Both the position numbers and the translations under genes were made by a program. A DNA stretch of 64,000 nucleotides. Source: Mycobacterium sp. ACS1612. GTDB lineage: Bacteria > Actinomycetota > Actinomycetes > Mycobacteriales > Mycobacteriaceae. The DNA lies in the NCBI RefSeq assembly GCF_001667505.1, contig NZ_LZHZ01000004.1, forward strand, positions 186,001 through 250,000. The letters run 5' to 3'. This document shows positions 19,830 through 28,911 of the stretch, one piece after another (positions within the stretch are counted from its first letter, which is position 1; each line of letters begins with the position of its first letter). Under the pieces are notes generated by a model that worked only from the letters and a program-made list of their open reading frames with translations, was not told the DNA's origin and made no database searches.

Positions 19830-19920
19830 GTGTTTGGCACCGCCGCGCCACGGGTACGCCAGTGAGGCGTTGGGGGGTCTTCACATGAACGACAAGTCGT
19901 AGTTGGACAAGGAGTTCGAC

Positions 19921-20316
19921 ATGAAGATCAAGAGGATTTTCGCCGGTGCAGCGATGGCGGGCGCACTGGGTATCGGGGCAGTCGCCGCAGCTGACGGCGT
20001 CGCGCAAGCCGACCCGAAGCCGTGGCCTCCGCCGATTCCGCCCGCTCCGGGCGATGTCGTGTGGTTGCCGGGTGACCCGCCTGGGCACAATCCCTGGGGG
20101 CCGCCCGGACAGGTCAAAAAGGATCCGTTCACCCCGCTCTACGGGGTGCCTCCCGGCCACTGGGACGATCCGGTGTCCGTCGGGTTGCCCGCGGTGTGGC
20201 TCCCGCCGGATATCGACGGTGTGACCGTGCCGCTACCTGTGCGGTTCAATCCCGATTTTCCGGGTTGGGGCGTCTGGGTGAATCCTGATTGGTTCATTCC
20301 GCTGCCGCAGGTCTAA
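19921..20316 (+). CDS. Small secreted proline/tryptophan-rich protein
   Basis: A 131-residue exported protein. AAGGAG lies 6 bases before the ATG at 19921, which decides the start. The signal peptide runs to about residue 35 (AAADGVAQA cleavage region). The mature part is very rich in Pro, Trp and Gly, with short PPG/PW units and no cysteines. It is a mycobacterium-type secreted protein of unknown function. It converges with and overlaps by 4 bases the leftward TIGR03943-type gene. Confidence 0.78.
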   Translation: MKIKRIFAGAAMAGALGIGAVAAADGVAQADPKPWPPPIPPAPGDVVWLPGDPPGHNPWGPPGQVKKDPFTPLYGVPPGHWDDPVSVGLPAVWLPPDIDGVTVPLPVRFNPDFPGWGVWVNPDWFIPLPQV

Positions 20317-21020
20317 TAGGCGTATGTATTGGCGGGTTTGTCGATGCGCGTCACCTGCGAAACCATAACCGTCGGAACGAAATTGGTTGACAGCGCAGAC
20401 GATCCCGGCACCACGCTGCCCTCTACCCGCAGCCAGGTGTCCTGCGGGTAGCGGGCCGCCTCGTCAGCTGCGGGGCCGGACAGGTGGACCCGGGCCAACT
20501 GCGCGTCGGCCGCGCAGCACACGATGACGACGCGGCCGAGGTCGGTGCCCTCCGGGTAGTGCAGCGTGAACCCATTCAGCGTGATGAGGCGCCGGTCGAG
20601 GCTGTTGGTGGAATCGGCCGCCGCCCGCATCATCACGTCGGGAATGGACACCACAGGTGCCCGTCCCGCTGGCAGCGGCGGGAAAGCCCGCTTCGCCGGT
20701 GCCGTCGCCCCCACCGCTTCTGGGGCGGTGCCCTGCGCCCCCAGTGGCGGTGGCACCACGAACGAGGTCAGCGCGATCGGCACCAGCAACAGCCACACCA
20801 GCCAGGGACGATGCCGGTGGTCGTGATCGTCTTCGGCCGCTCCGTGGCGCAGATCGTGAACGATCGACGCGACTGCGAGCCCGACCAGGACCACGGCCGC
20901 GGCGATCAGCCACGGCAGCAGTGTGGGCCGCACGAAATTCAAATAGCTGCCCTTGACCACCATCACCAGGGCGCTGAGCCCGACGAGCAGCACGACAGTG
21001 TGCTGCGTGCCCCGACTCAC
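20313..21020 (-). CDS. TIGR03943-type membrane protein (partner of a DUF318 permease)
   Basis: A 235-residue protein with three or four hydrophobic N-terminal segments (to about residue 95) and an extracytoplasmic C-terminal domain containing a single CCAADAQ motif near residue 170. It matches the two-gene family in which this protein accompanies a YraQ/DUF318 permease; the pair may move a metal ion or a small solute. A His/Asp-rich loop (AAEDDHDHRHRP) between the second and third hydrophobic segments could bind metal. Its start overlaps the stop of the permease gene by 4 bases. Confidence 0.8.
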   Translation of the reverse strand: MSRGTQHTVVLLVGLSALVMVVKGSYLNFVRPTLLPWLIAAAVVLVGLAVASIVHDLRHGAAEDDHDHRHRPWLVWLLLVPIALTSFVVPPPLGAQGTAPEAVGATAPAKRAFPPLPAGRAPVVSIPDVMMRAAADSTNSLDRRLITLNGFTLHYPEGTDLGRVVIVCCAADAQLARVHLSGPAADEAARYPQDTWLRVEGSVVPGSSALSTNFVPTVMVSQVTRIDKPANTYAY

Positions 21021-22009
21021 CGCGCACCGCCGAGGAGCAGCAGGCCGACACCCGTCGCGACCAGCGTGGCCACCACAAACGTCGCAGGCCCGAAACGAAC
21101 CGCGAAGGGACGGCCGAACATCCCCGCCTGCATGGCTGACAGCTTGACGTCGACGGCAGGCCCGACGACCAGGAACACCAGTCGTGGCAGCAGCGGCAGC
21201 ATCGTCAGGCTAGCGGCGACGAAGGCGTCAGCTTCTGAGCACAGCGCCAACACGACGGCCAATGCCGCCATGGTGACGACATCGGCGATCAGGTGGCCCG
21301 CGAGGTGCTGGAACACCCACGCGGGCAACGCAACTCGTAACGCGGCGGCAGCGGCGGCGCCGAGCACCAGGTAGGAGGCGGCCTGGAGAAAGTCGTGCCG
21401 GGCCGCTTCGGTGAACACAGTCCAACGTGACGCGTCGCTGTCGTGCGGCGTGGGCAGGCGGCGGGTCACCCATTCGGCGCGCCCCCACCGCAGCCACACC
21501 AACCCCATCACCACCGCGGTGATCAACGAGGCGACACAGCGTGCCAGCACCATCGCAGGCTGCCCGGGAAACGCGACGGCGGTAGCCACCAGCACCACCG
21601 GGTTGATCGCGGGGGCCGACAACATGAACGTCAGCGCGGCCGCGCCGAAGACACCCTCGCCGAACAGCCGTCGAGCCACCGGTACGGAACCACATTCGCA
21701 GCCGGGCAGGGCGGCGCCGCCGACGCCCGCGACGGCGACGGCCAGCGCGGGCCGTCGCGGCAGCCAGCGCGATAGCCGCTCGGCGGACACGAAAGCCGCG
21801 ATCAGCCCGCTGATCACCACGCCGAGCACCAGAAACGGCAGCGCTTGAACGAACACGCCGCAAAACACCGTCGCAGCCACGCTGACATCGACGTTTCCCG
21901 CCACAAACGCACTCATCGCGCTAGCCGACAGGGCCAGCGCGATGAGCGATGCGAGCAAGACCTCCATGGAACCGATCCGCCGACGGCGGTCGGTGGGGGC
22001 GGTGATCAC
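21017..22009 (-). CDS. DUF318/YraQ-type permease
   Basis: A 330-residue polytopic membrane protein with about eight hydrophobic segments. The family signature PGCECGSVPVARRL is near residue 105, and the second half repeats the fold with an LCSEADAFVAASL segment, where ArsP and related permeases have a conserved Cys. ArsP members export organoarsenicals; the substrate here is unknown. It is co-transcribed with the TIGR03943-type gene downstream. A start at the internal Met of SMEVLLASL (residue 15) is also possible. Confidence 0.82.
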   Translation of the reverse strand: MITAPTDRRRRIGSMEVLLASLIALALSASAMSAFVAGNVDVSVAATVFCGVFVQALPFLVLGVVISGLIAAFVSAERLSRWLPRRPALAVAVAGVGGAALPGCECGSVPVARRLFGEGVFGAAALTFMLSAPAINPVVLVATAVAFPGQPAMVLARCVASLITAVVMGLVWLRWGRAEWVTRRLPTPHDSDASRWTVFTEAARHDFLQAASYLVLGAAAAAALRVALPAWVFQHLAGHLIADVVTMAALAVVLALCSEADAFVAASLTMLPLLPRLVFLVVGPAVDVKLSAMQAGMFGRPFAVRFGPATFVVATLVATGVGLLLLGGAR

Positions 22010-22035
22010 CGCCCCATCTTGCCCGCGCTACCTGA

Positions 22036-22425
22036 CTAGAGCGTCTGCAGAATCTCAGAGATCGGTGTCGGTGTCACCGTGACACCGCACTGGCCCAACA
22101 AGTCGCTCGCCGGCTGGTTGATCGCCTGCAACTCGTTAGCGACCTGCGGGTTGGCCTCGAAATACGCCTGATACGCGGTCTCGACCTGATCGGTCGGCTG
22201 CTTGGCGATGTCGGTCAGCTCCTGGTTGGTCTGCGGGTGCGCGGCCAGATAGGCCGCCGTACTCGCCGACACCGAGCTTGCGGTGGTCGCGATGCCACTC
22301 TGGCTGCACGGGTCAGGGGCAGCGTTCGCGACGGGCAGGACGATGGCCGCCGATCCAAAGGCCAACAGGCCACCGGCGAACATTCCGTAAAGGCCGCGTC
22401 GCACGGTCGTGGCGGACATATGCAT
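22036..22425 (-). CDS. Secreted haemophore-type protein (Rv0203-like)
   Basis: A 129-residue exported protein from the ATG at 22425, preceded by GGAG; longer frames upstream lack a ribosome-binding site. The signal peptide ends near VANAAPDPC. The mature domain is alpha-helical with two cysteines (DPCSQSG and GQCGVT) and a pattern of conserved P-Q-x-N and A-Y-x-x-Y segments seen in mycobacterial haem-binding haemophores. Haem binding is inferred from family resemblance only. Confidence 0.75.
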   Translation of the reverse strand: MHMSATTVRRGLYGMFAGGLLAFGSAAIVLPVANAAPDPCSQSGIATTASSVSASTAAYLAAHPQTNQELTDIAKQPTDQVETAYQAYFEANPQVANELQAINQPASDLLGQCGVTVTPTPISEILQTL

Positions 22426-22595
22426 CGAATCACTCCTTCGGTTTGCGGCGAAAAGCCGCACCAAAGGCCTAACCGGGATGCAGGGGTGGCTAAACACCCG
22501 CAGGTCGCCGCGGTGGCGTTACCCGGCGAAACGGCATTCCAGCACGCAAAAGTCGAGTGACGACGTCCTGGGATGCAGTTTCGGCGGGTAATGAA

Positions 22596-23648
22596 TTACT
22601 TCGCGGTCGCCTTGTCTTGTTCGCGCTTGATCTCCAGCGCGATGTCGATGAGCTGGTCTTCCTGGCCGCCGATCAACTTGCGCTGGCCCGCCCGGTGCAG
22701 CAACTGATGGGCAGGTACGCCGTAGCGCTCGGACTGGCGGATGGCGTGCTTGAGGAAGCTCGAGTACACCCCCGAGTAGCCCATGATCAGCGCGTTGCGG
22801 TCGAGCAGACATTCCTGCGGCATCGCGGGCGCCACGACCTCTTCGGCGGCGTCGGCGATGTCGAAGAAGTCGATACCCGTCTTCACGCCGATCTTGTCGA
22901 AGACGCCGATCAGCGCCTCGACCGGCGCGTTGCCCGCGCCGGCACCGAATCGGCGGCACGACCCGTCGATCTGCTTGGCGCCCGCGCGGACGGCCTCGAC
23001 GCTGTTGGCGACGCCCAGGCCGAGGTTCTCGTGGCCGTGGAAGCCGACTTGGGCGTCGTCGCCGAGTTCGGCGACGAGCGCGGCCACCCGGTCACGCACG
23101 CCCTCGAGCACCAACGCGCCAGCCGAGTCCACCACGTACACGCACTGACATCCGGCGTCGGCCATGATGCGGGCCTGTGCCGCAAGCTTTTCCGGCGTGA
23201 TGGTGTGCGCCATCATCAGGAAGCCGACCGTCTCGAGGCCGAGTTCGCGGGCGAGCCCGAAGTGCTGGATCGACACGTCGGCCTCGGTACAGTGGGTGGC
23301 GATCCGGCAGATGGTGCCGCCGTTGTTCTGCGCCTCTTTGATGTCCTCTTTGGTGCCGACGCCCGGCAGCATCAGAAACGCGATCTTGGCCTCTTTTGCG
23401 GTCTCGGCCGCGAGCTTGATCAGTTCCTGCTCAGGCGTTTTCGAGAAGCCGTAGTTGAAGCTCGACCCGCCGAGGCCGTCGCCGTGGGTCACCTCGATGA
23501 CCGGCACGCCGGCCTCGTCGAGCGCCGAAACGATCGCGTGCACTTCGTCTTTGGTGAATTGGTGGCGCTTGTGATGCGAGCCGTCGCGCAGCGACGTATC
23601 GGTGATGCGGATGTCCCACACCGGGTTGAAGAAGATGTCGGTGCTCAT
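22596..23648 (-). CDS. hsaF: 4-hydroxy-2-oxo-acid aldolase of steroid ring degradation
   Basis: Cleaves 4-hydroxy-2-oxohexanoate (from cholesterol rings) to pyruvate and propanal; acts in complex with HsaG, which takes the aldehyde through a channel. It has 350 residues: an N-terminal TIM barrel opening with [11 protein letters not shown] (Arg21-Asp22 and the metal-site Asp) and [13 protein letters not shown] with the two metal His, and the C-terminal communication domain. The last gene of hsaE-hsaG-hsaF; its ATG overlaps the hsaG stop. Same order as M. tuberculosis Rv3536c-Rv3534c. Confidence 0.95.
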   Translation of the reverse strand: MSTDIFFNPVWDIRITDTSLRDGSHHKRHQFTKDEVHAIVSALDEAGVPVIEVTHGDGLGGSSFNYGFSKTPEQELIKLAAETAKEAKIAFLMLPGVGTKEDIKEAQNNGGTICRIATHCTEADVSIQHFGLARELGLETVGFLMMAHTITPEKLAAQARIMADAGCQCVYVVDSAGALVLEGVRDRVAALVAELGDDAQVGFHGHENLGLGVANSVEAVRAGAKQIDGSCRRFGAGAGNAPVEALIGVFDKIGVKTGIDFFDIADAAEEVVAPAMPQECLLDRNALIMGYSGVYSSFLKHAIRQSERYGVPAHQLLHRAGQRKLIGGQEDQLIDIALEIKREQDKATAK

Positions 23649-24562
23649 GCCTGTGCACCTCCTGTCACTGCGAATGATTCCTTGGCGATTTCCTCGCCGA
23701 CCTTGGTGGCCGCGGCCGTCATGATGTCGAGGTTCCCCGCGTAGGGCGGCAAGTAGTCGCCTGCGCCCTCGACCTCAATGAACGTCGTGACCAGACGGTT
23801 GCCGCCGTTGACCACCGACGGCTCGTCGAACTGTGGCTCGTTGAGCAGCCGGTAGCCCGGAACATACGTCTGAACTTCCGCGACGACGTCCTTGATCGAC
23901 TGGGTGATCGCGTCGTGGTCGGCGTCCTCGGGGATGGCGCAGAAAATGGTGTCGCGCATGATCATTGGCGGTTCGGCCGGGTTGAGGATGATGATCGCCT
24001 TGCCCCGCTTGGCGCCGCCGATGTTCTCCACGCCCGCGCTGGTGGTCTTGGTGAACTCGTCGATGTTGGCCCGCGTGCCCGGCCCAGCCGACGCCGACGA
24101 CACCGACGCCACGATTTCGCCGTATGGCACGTCGACGACGCGGCTGACCGCGTACACGATCGGGATGGTCGCCTGCCCGCCACAGGTGACCATGTTGACG
24201 TTCGGGGCGTCGAGGTGCTCACGAAGGTTCGCGGGCGGAATCACGCCCGGGCCGACCGCGGCAGGCGTCAGGTCGATGGCGCGGATGCCTGCCTCGGCGT
24301 AGCGTGGCGCGGCGTCGCGATGAACGTATGCACTGGTGGCTTCGAAGACCAGGTCGGGTCTGTCGCTCTGGGCGAGCAGCCAGTCCACTCCCTCGTGCGA
24401 GGTCTCCAGGCCGAGCTTTCTGGCCCGGGCCAGACCCTCGGACTCCGGATCGATACCGATCATCCAGCGCGGCTCCAGCCACTCCGAGCGCAGCAGCTTG
24501 TAGAGCAGGTCGGTGCTGATGTTGCCCGATCCGACAATCGCCACGGAGGCCTTGTGAGGCAT
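23645..24562 (-). CDS. hsaG: Acylating acetaldehyde/propanal dehydrogenase
   Basis: Oxidises propanal (or acetaldehyde) to the acyl-CoA with NAD and CoA; forms a heterotetramer with HsaF. It has 305 residues. The Rossmann motif is [14 protein letters not shown] near the N-terminus, and the catalytic Cys lies in VTCGGQAT at about residue 128. Its stop overlaps the hsaF start, and 12 bp separate it from hsaE. Propionyl-CoA produced here is a main end product of cholesterol breakdown. Confidence 0.95.
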   Translation of the reverse strand: MPHKASVAIVGSGNISTDLLYKLLRSEWLEPRWMIGIDPESEGLARARKLGLETSHEGVDWLLAQSDRPDLVFEATSAYVHRDAAPRYAEAGIRAIDLTPAAVGPGVIPPANLREHLDAPNVNMVTCGGQATIPIVYAVSRVVDVPYGEIVASVSSASAGPGTRANIDEFTKTTSAGVENIGGAKRGKAIIILNPAEPPMIMRDTIFCAIPEDADHDAITQSIKDVVAEVQTYVPGYRLLNEPQFDEPSVVNGGNRLVTTFIEVEGAGDYLPPYAGNLDIMTAAATKVGEEIAKESFAVTGGAQA

Positions 24563-24574
24563 TACTACTCCCTG

Positions 24575-25360
24575 CTATTCGAAACTCAGTCGTACAGAAC
24601 CTAACCCGGCGAAGTCCGCAACGAAATTGCTGCCGGGCGGTGCATCTATCGCACGTGTGCACGAGCCGGGCAACACGATGTCACCGGCCTTCAACCGCAC
24701 GCCGAAACCCTCCACCTTGCGGGCCAACCAGGCCACCGCTGTCACCGGGTTGCCGAGCACCGCGTCGCTACGACCCTTCGCGACAACCTCACCGTTGTTG
24801 GTCAGCACCGCGTCGATGTTGCGGATGTCGATGTCCTTCGGCGAGACGCGCGCTTCACCGAGAACCCAGCCTGCCGAGGACGCGTTGTCGGCGATGGTGT
24901 CGCACAACTTGATCTTCCAGTCAGTGATGCGGGTGTCGATCAATTCGATCGACGGTGCGAACGCAGCGGTGGCGGCAAGGACGTCGTCCTCGGTGCACCC
25001 CGCCCCTGGCAGGTCGTCGGCGAGGATGAACCCGACCTCGACCTCGACGCGCGGATACAGATAGTTCCCGGACTTCACCGGGCGGTCTTCAAAGACCTGC
25101 ATCTCGTCGAGCAGGTGCCCGTAGTCGGGTTCGTCCACATTCATCATCTTCTGCATGGCCTCGGACGACAGGCCAACCTTGTGTCCCACTACGCGGGCAC
25201 CCTCTGCGACCCGCTGCCGGATGTTGATCAGCTGAATCTCGTAGGCGTCGACGACGTCGATATCGGGGTTTCCGTCGGTCAACGGAGTGATCGGGACGCG
25301 GCTGCGCTCGGCTTGAGCGAGGTCGGCGGCGAGCTGTTCACGTACCTGAGCGCTGAGCAT
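24575..25360 (-). CDS. hsaE: 2-hydroxyhexa-2,4-dienoate hydratase
   Basis: Adds water to 2-hydroxyhexa-2,4-dienoate to give the substrate of HsaF. It is a 261-residue fumarylacetoacetate-hydrolase-type/MhpD-family protein; metal ligands are in VEVEVGF, and GHKVGLSSEAMQK and VLGNPVTAVAWLA are typical. First gene of the leftward hsaEGF operon, divergent from kstD, with a KstR box 70 bp upstream of its ATG. Confidence 0.94.
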   Translation of the reverse strand: MLSAQVREQLAADLAQAERSRVPITPLTDGNPDIDVVDAYEIQLINIRQRVAEGARVVGHKVGLSSEAMQKMMNVDEPDYGHLLDEMQVFEDRPVKSGNYLYPRVEVEVGFILADDLPGAGCTEDDVLAATAAFAPSIELIDTRITDWKIKLCDTIADNASSAGWVLGEARVSPKDIDIRNIDAVLTNNGEVVAKGRSDAVLGNPVTAVAWLARKVEGFGVRLKAGDIVLPGSCTRAIDAPPGSNFVADFAGLGSVRLSFE

Positions 25361-25429
25361 CTAGGCTATGCCCTCTCTTGGTCCACTCGTTTCTTCGACC
25401 GGCGCAGTTGTGGGTCGGCCGGGCAATTC

Positions 25430-25443
25430 TATAACGTGTTCTA
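25430..25443. promoter_or_regulatory. KstR operator between hsaE and kstD
   Basis: TATAACGTGTTCTA matches the KstR consensus at all fixed positions. It ends one base before the kstD ATG at 25445 and is 70 bp from the hsaE start, so one box could repress both divergent operons. Its closeness to the ATG means the kstD mRNA is probably leaderless or the true start is further in. Confidence 0.9.
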
Positions 25444-25444
25444 C

Positions 25445-27127
25445 ATGACGGGTCAGGAGTACGACGTCGTTGTGGTGGGAAGCGGCGCGGCCGGCATGGT
25501 TGCCGCCCTGACCGCGGCCCACCAGGGACTATCAACACTAGTCGTCGAGAAGGCGCCGCACTATGGCGGTTCTACGGCGCGCTCGGGCGGCGGCGTGTGG
25601 ATTCCGAACAACGAAGTCCTCAAGCGCGACGGTGTGACAGACACCTTCGAGGCGGCCCGCAAATACCTGCACACGATCATCGGCGACGTCGTCGAACCCG
25701 AGCGCATAGACACCTACCTCGAACGCGGCCCGGAGATGCTGTCCTTCGTGCTCGAGCACTCGCCGCTGAAGATGTGCTGGGTGCCCGACTACTCGGACTA
25801 CTACCCCGAGACGCCGGGCGGACGTCCCGGCGGCCGATCCATCGAACCGAAGCCGTTCGACGCACGCAAACTCGGTGCCGACGAGTCCGGCCTGGAACCG
25901 CCGTACGGCAAGGTTCCGCTCAATGTGGTGGTGATGCAACAGGATTACGTGCGGCTCAACCAGCTCAAGCGTCATCCGCGCGGCGTCCTGCGCAGCTTGA
26001 AGGTGGGCGCCCGCACCATGTGGGCCAGGGCCACCGGCAAGAACCTCGTCGGCATGGGGCGCGCGCTGATCGCCCCGCTTCGGATCGGCTTGCAACAGGC
26101 GGGCGTCCCGGTGCGACTGAACACCGCGCTCACCGACCTCTATGTCGAGGACGGTGTGGTCCGCGGGATCTACGTCCGTGACTCGATGGCGCCGGAATCG
26201 GCTGAGCCAGAACTCATTCGCGCGCGCAGGGGTGTCGTCCTTGGCGCTGGCGGGTTCGAGCGCAACGAACAGATGCGGGTGAAGTACCAGCGCGCGCCGA
26301 TCACCGCGGATTGGACCGTCGGTGCCATTGCCAACACCGGCGACGGCATCGTCGCGGCCGAGAAGCTCGGCGCCGCCCTCGACATCATGGAAGACGCCTG
26401 GTGGATCCCGACGGTGCCACTGGTCGGCGCACCGTGGATCGCGTTGTCGGAGCGCAATTCGCCGGGCGCGATCATGGTCAACATGGCAGGCAAGCGGTTC
26501 ATGAACGAGTCGTTGCCCTACGTCGAGGCCGGTCATCGCATGTACGGCGGCGAATACGGGCAGGGGCCCGGTCCCGGTGAGAACATTCCCTCGTGGCTGG
26601 TATTCGACCAGCAGTACCGAGACCGGTATATCTTCGCGGGATTGCAACCGGGACAACGTATTCCGAGCAAGTGGCTGGAGTCCGGTGTGATCGTCAAGGC
26701 CGACACCCTCGACGAGTTGGCGAAGAAGGCGGACCTTCCTGTCGACGCGTTGAAGGCGACCGTCGAGCGGTTCAACGGCTTCGCCCGGTCGGGAATCGAC
26801 GAAGACTTCCACCGCGGCGAAAGCGCCTACGACCGCTACTACGGCGACCCGACCAACAAACCGAACCCGAACCTCGGCGAGATCAGCCATCCGCCGTACT
26901 ACGCGGCCAAGATGGTGCCCGGCGATCTCGGCACCAAGGGCGGCATCCGCACCGACGTCCACGCCCGCGCATTGCGCGACGACGGTTCGGTCATCGAGGG
27001 GCTGTACGCCGCAGGCAACGTGAGCGCGCCGGTGATGGGCCACACGTACCCGGGGCCGGGCGGGACGATAGGTCCGGCCATGACCTTCGGATACCTTGCA
27101 GCGCTACATATTGCGGGGAAGAACTGA
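25445..27127 (+). CDS. kstD: 3-ketosteroid delta-1-dehydrogenase
   Basis: FAD enzyme that inserts the C1-C2 double bond into ring A of 3-ketosteroids. It has 560 residues from the ATG at 25445; a longer frame upstream crosses the KstR box and is rejected. The FAD dinucleotide motif is VVVGSGAAGM (residues 9-18), DYSDYYPETPGG near 115-125 holds candidate active-site tyrosines, and Tyr535 in HTYPGPGG near the C-terminus matches the essential Tyr/Gly of rhodococcal KstD1. No ribosome-binding site precedes the start, fitting a leaderless message. Followed with a 1-base overlap by the side-chain hydratase gene. Confidence 0.96.
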   Translation: MTGQEYDVVVVGSGAAGMVAALTAAHQGLSTLVVEKAPHYGGSTARSGGGVWIPNNEVLKRDGVTDTFEAARKYLHTIIGDVVEPERIDTYLERGPEMLSFVLEHSPLKMCWVPDYSDYYPETPGGRPGGRSIEPKPFDARKLGADESGLEPPYGKVPLNVVVMQQDYVRLNQLKRHPRGVLRSLKVGARTMWARATGKNLVGMGRALIAPLRIGLQQAGVPVRLNTALTDLYVEDGVVRGIYVRDSMAPESAEPELIRARRGVVLGAGGFERNEQMRVKYQRAPITADWTVGAIANTGDGIVAAEKLGAALDIMEDAWWIPTVPLVGAPWIALSERNSPGAIMVNMAGKRFMNESLPYVEAGHRMYGGEYGQGPGPGENIPSWLVFDQQYRDRYIFAGLQPGQRIPSKWLESGVIVKADTLDELAKKADLPVDALKATVERFNGFARSGIDEDFHRGESAYDRYYGDPTNKPNPNLGEISHPPYYAAKMVPGDLGTKGGIRTDVHARALRDDGSVIEGLYAAGNVSAPVMGHTYPGPGGTIGPAMTFGYLAALHIAGKN

Positions 27128-27987
27128 TGCCGATCAATCTGGACGAGGCGCTTGGGGCCGAACTCGAACCCGCCGAATTCTCATGGACCAGCAGCGATGT
27201 TCAGCTGTACCACTTGGGTCTCGGCGCGGGCGCCGATCCGATGGACAAGCGGGAGTTGCGCTACCTGGCCGACGAGACGCCGCAGGTGTTGCCGACGTTC
27301 GGCAACGTCGCACAGAGCTTCCATATGACGAAGCCACCGACGGTGCAGTTTCCCGGGATCGACATCGAACTGTCGAAGGTGCTGCACGCCAGCGAGGCGG
27401 TGTCCGCCCCCGGGCCGATACCGCCCGCGGGCACCGGCATCGCGGTGACCCGCTTCACCGACATCTGGGACAAGGGCAAGGCCGCGGTGATCTGGTCGGA
27501 GACGACGGTGAATGCGGCGGACGGCACACTGCTGTGGACGCAGAAGCGGTCGATCTTCGCGCGCGGTGAGGGCGGTTTCGGCGGCGAACGCGGGCCGTCG
27601 ACGTCATCGGAACCACCGAACCGCGCAGCCGATTTCGAGCTCTCGATCGCCGTCTCGCCGCAGCAGGCGCTGTTGTACCGGATGTGCGGTGACCGCAATC
27701 CGCTGCATTCGGACCCCGACTTCGCCGCCGCGGCGGGGTTCCCGCGTCCGATCCTGCACGGTCTGTGCACGTACGGCATGACATGCAAGGCCATGGTGGA
27801 TGCGCTGCTGGACGGGGACACGTCGCGCGTGGTCAGTTATGGCGCCCGGTTCGCCGGTGTCGTCTTTCCCGGCGAGACGCTCAAGGCCAGCGTCTGGAAG
27901 TCCGGTGACGGCTTCACCGCCGTCGTCACCGCGCCCGCGCGCGATAACGCGGTGGCGCTGGCCGGCGTGGAGCTGATCCCCGCCTAA
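27127..27987 (+). CDS. Steroid-CoA enoyl hydratase, double hot-dog (Hsd4B/ChsH3, Rv3538-like)
   Basis: A 286-residue MaoC-type double hot-dog hydratase that adds water to unsaturated steroid side-chain CoA esters. The C-terminal half carries the hydratase-2 motif with catalytic Asp and His (GDRNPLHSDPDFAAAAGFPR), while the N-terminal hot-dog is the non-catalytic cover, as is usual. It starts at the ATG of a TGATG overlap with kstD. The counterpart in M. tuberculosis, Rv3538, sits directly after kstD too. In that genome ltp2 follows shortly; here a 35-kb stretch intervenes. Confidence 0.9.
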   Translation: MPINLDEALGAELEPAEFSWTSSDVQLYHLGLGAGADPMDKRELRYLADETPQVLPTFGNVAQSFHMTKPPTVQFPGIDIELSKVLHASEAVSAPGPIPPAGTGIAVTRFTDIWDKGKAAVIWSETTVNAADGTLLWTQKRSIFARGEGGFGGERGPSTSSEPPNRAADFELSIAVSPQQALLYRMCGDRNPLHSDPDFAAAAGFPRPILHGLCTYGMTCKAMVDALLDGDTSRVVSYGARFAGVVFPGETLKASVWKSGDGFTAVVTAPARDNAVALAGVELIPA

Positions 27988-28357
27988 TAGGCGCCGTTAC
28001 GTCGACTCGACGACCGTTGTTGCAAACGCAAGTTGCAGCAAACTCCGATTTCCGGCGCCGCCGCGCCTCGTGCTCCTTGTCTTGGCGACCGGCATGCCGT
28101 TGACATTGCGACATTGCGCAACCCCCGCCGCTGAAGCGTCGACGGCGCGGTCGCGTCGCCGTCACTCGGTTAAAACACCGACGAGGTCGTCGAGATTTTT
28201 GTAAGAAGTTCGCTGACGCGGTCGTCGAATTTCCTCGTCCGAACGACTGACAACGTTGCTGGCAAACTACGAAAAAGTAGGAACTTCGTGGTTGACACGC
28301 TATTGTTGGGTCTGCGAAGCTAGCAGAGACTTCCACGGAGGAAAGGCAGGGGGAGCC
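27988..28357. other. Intergenic stretch at the left border of the polysaccharide island
   Basis: 370 bp without a gene. It holds a small perfect hairpin CGACGA-GG-TCGTCG at 28179-28192 followed within three bases by TTTTT, a possible weak terminator, and a TTGACA at 28293-28298 that could be the -35 of the next gene. AGCAAACTCC occurs at 28037-28046. No tRNA, repeat or integrase remnant was seen, so the border itself is not marked by a recognisable attachment site. Confidence 0.5.
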
Positions 28358-28750
28358 ATGAACACGATTGCTACAAGGGTTCAGGCCGGGACCGCGGCGC
28401 TTGCGGTTGCGGCGGCAGCCACATTGGTGCCGGTAGCGGCACAGGCCGCGCCGGAAATTTCGGCGCCCACTGCGCCGGTCACGCAAGTCATCGACCGCGC
28501 AGTTCAGGGGACAGGCATCGCCAGCATCCCCGAGATCAGCTTCTTCTACTTCGGCGCGACGCCGTCGTCTCAGCCGCCGGGCATCACGTTGTTCAGCCCC
28601 GGCTTCCCGATCCTCGGCCCCGTCTCGCGGATTCTTGATCCGCTCTGGTCGATTCTCGGACTCAGGGGTAAAGAGCTGTGCCTCGGCGGTGCCAGCATCC
28701 AGTGGGGCTCGTACGGCGGGTTCAGCGTCCGCATCGGCTTGGGCTGCTAG
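28358..28750 (+). CDS. Small secreted mycobacterial protein
   Basis: A 130-residue exported protein. The ATG at 28358 follows a GGAGGAAAGG region. The signal peptide ends at about residue 30 (VAAQAAPE). The mature part is rich in Pro/Gly/Ser and ends in GCxxxx-type segments with two cysteines (ELCLGG and the final Cys), possibly one disulfide. I recognise the type as a conserved mycobacterial exported protein but cannot assign a function. A strong terminator hairpin follows 18 bp after its stop, so it is a single-gene unit. Confidence 0.78.
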   Translation: MNTIATRVQAGTAALAVAAAATLVPVAAQAAPEISAPTAPVTQVIDRAVQGTGIASIPEISFFYFGATPSSQPPGITLFSPGFPILGPVSRILDPLWSILGLRGKELCLGGASIQWGSYGGFSVRIGLGC

Positions 28751-28768
28751 CCGCCTCCGTTAGCAAAC

Positions 28769-28808
28769 GCAGAATCGACCGCTCGGTGAGCCGAGTGGTC
28801 GATTCTGC
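28769..28808 (+). terminator. Strong hairpin terminator
   Basis: A 40-base inverted repeat: arm GCAGAATCGACCGCTCGG, loop TGAG, arm CCGAGTGGTCGATTCTGC. The 18-bp stem has one mismatch (G/T-type pairing possible). Only a weak T run follows, as is common in mycobacteria. It ends transcription of the secreted-protein gene before the DUF4012 gene. Confidence 0.8.
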
Positions 28809-28911
28809 ATTGTCAGAACGAAGGCGATTGAAGTTTTAGCAAACTCCTTCCGCATGTGCCACTTTTGCTTCACACTGGAAGAATCGGCACTCATGGGGGG
28901 GTAGTTTCGGC

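Noticed and set aside
28179..28200. Hairpin plus T run after the hydratase gene as a proven terminator
   Set aside because: The stem is only six bases with a two-base loop, and it is 190 bp from the stop; kept only as a possibility in the intergenic entry.
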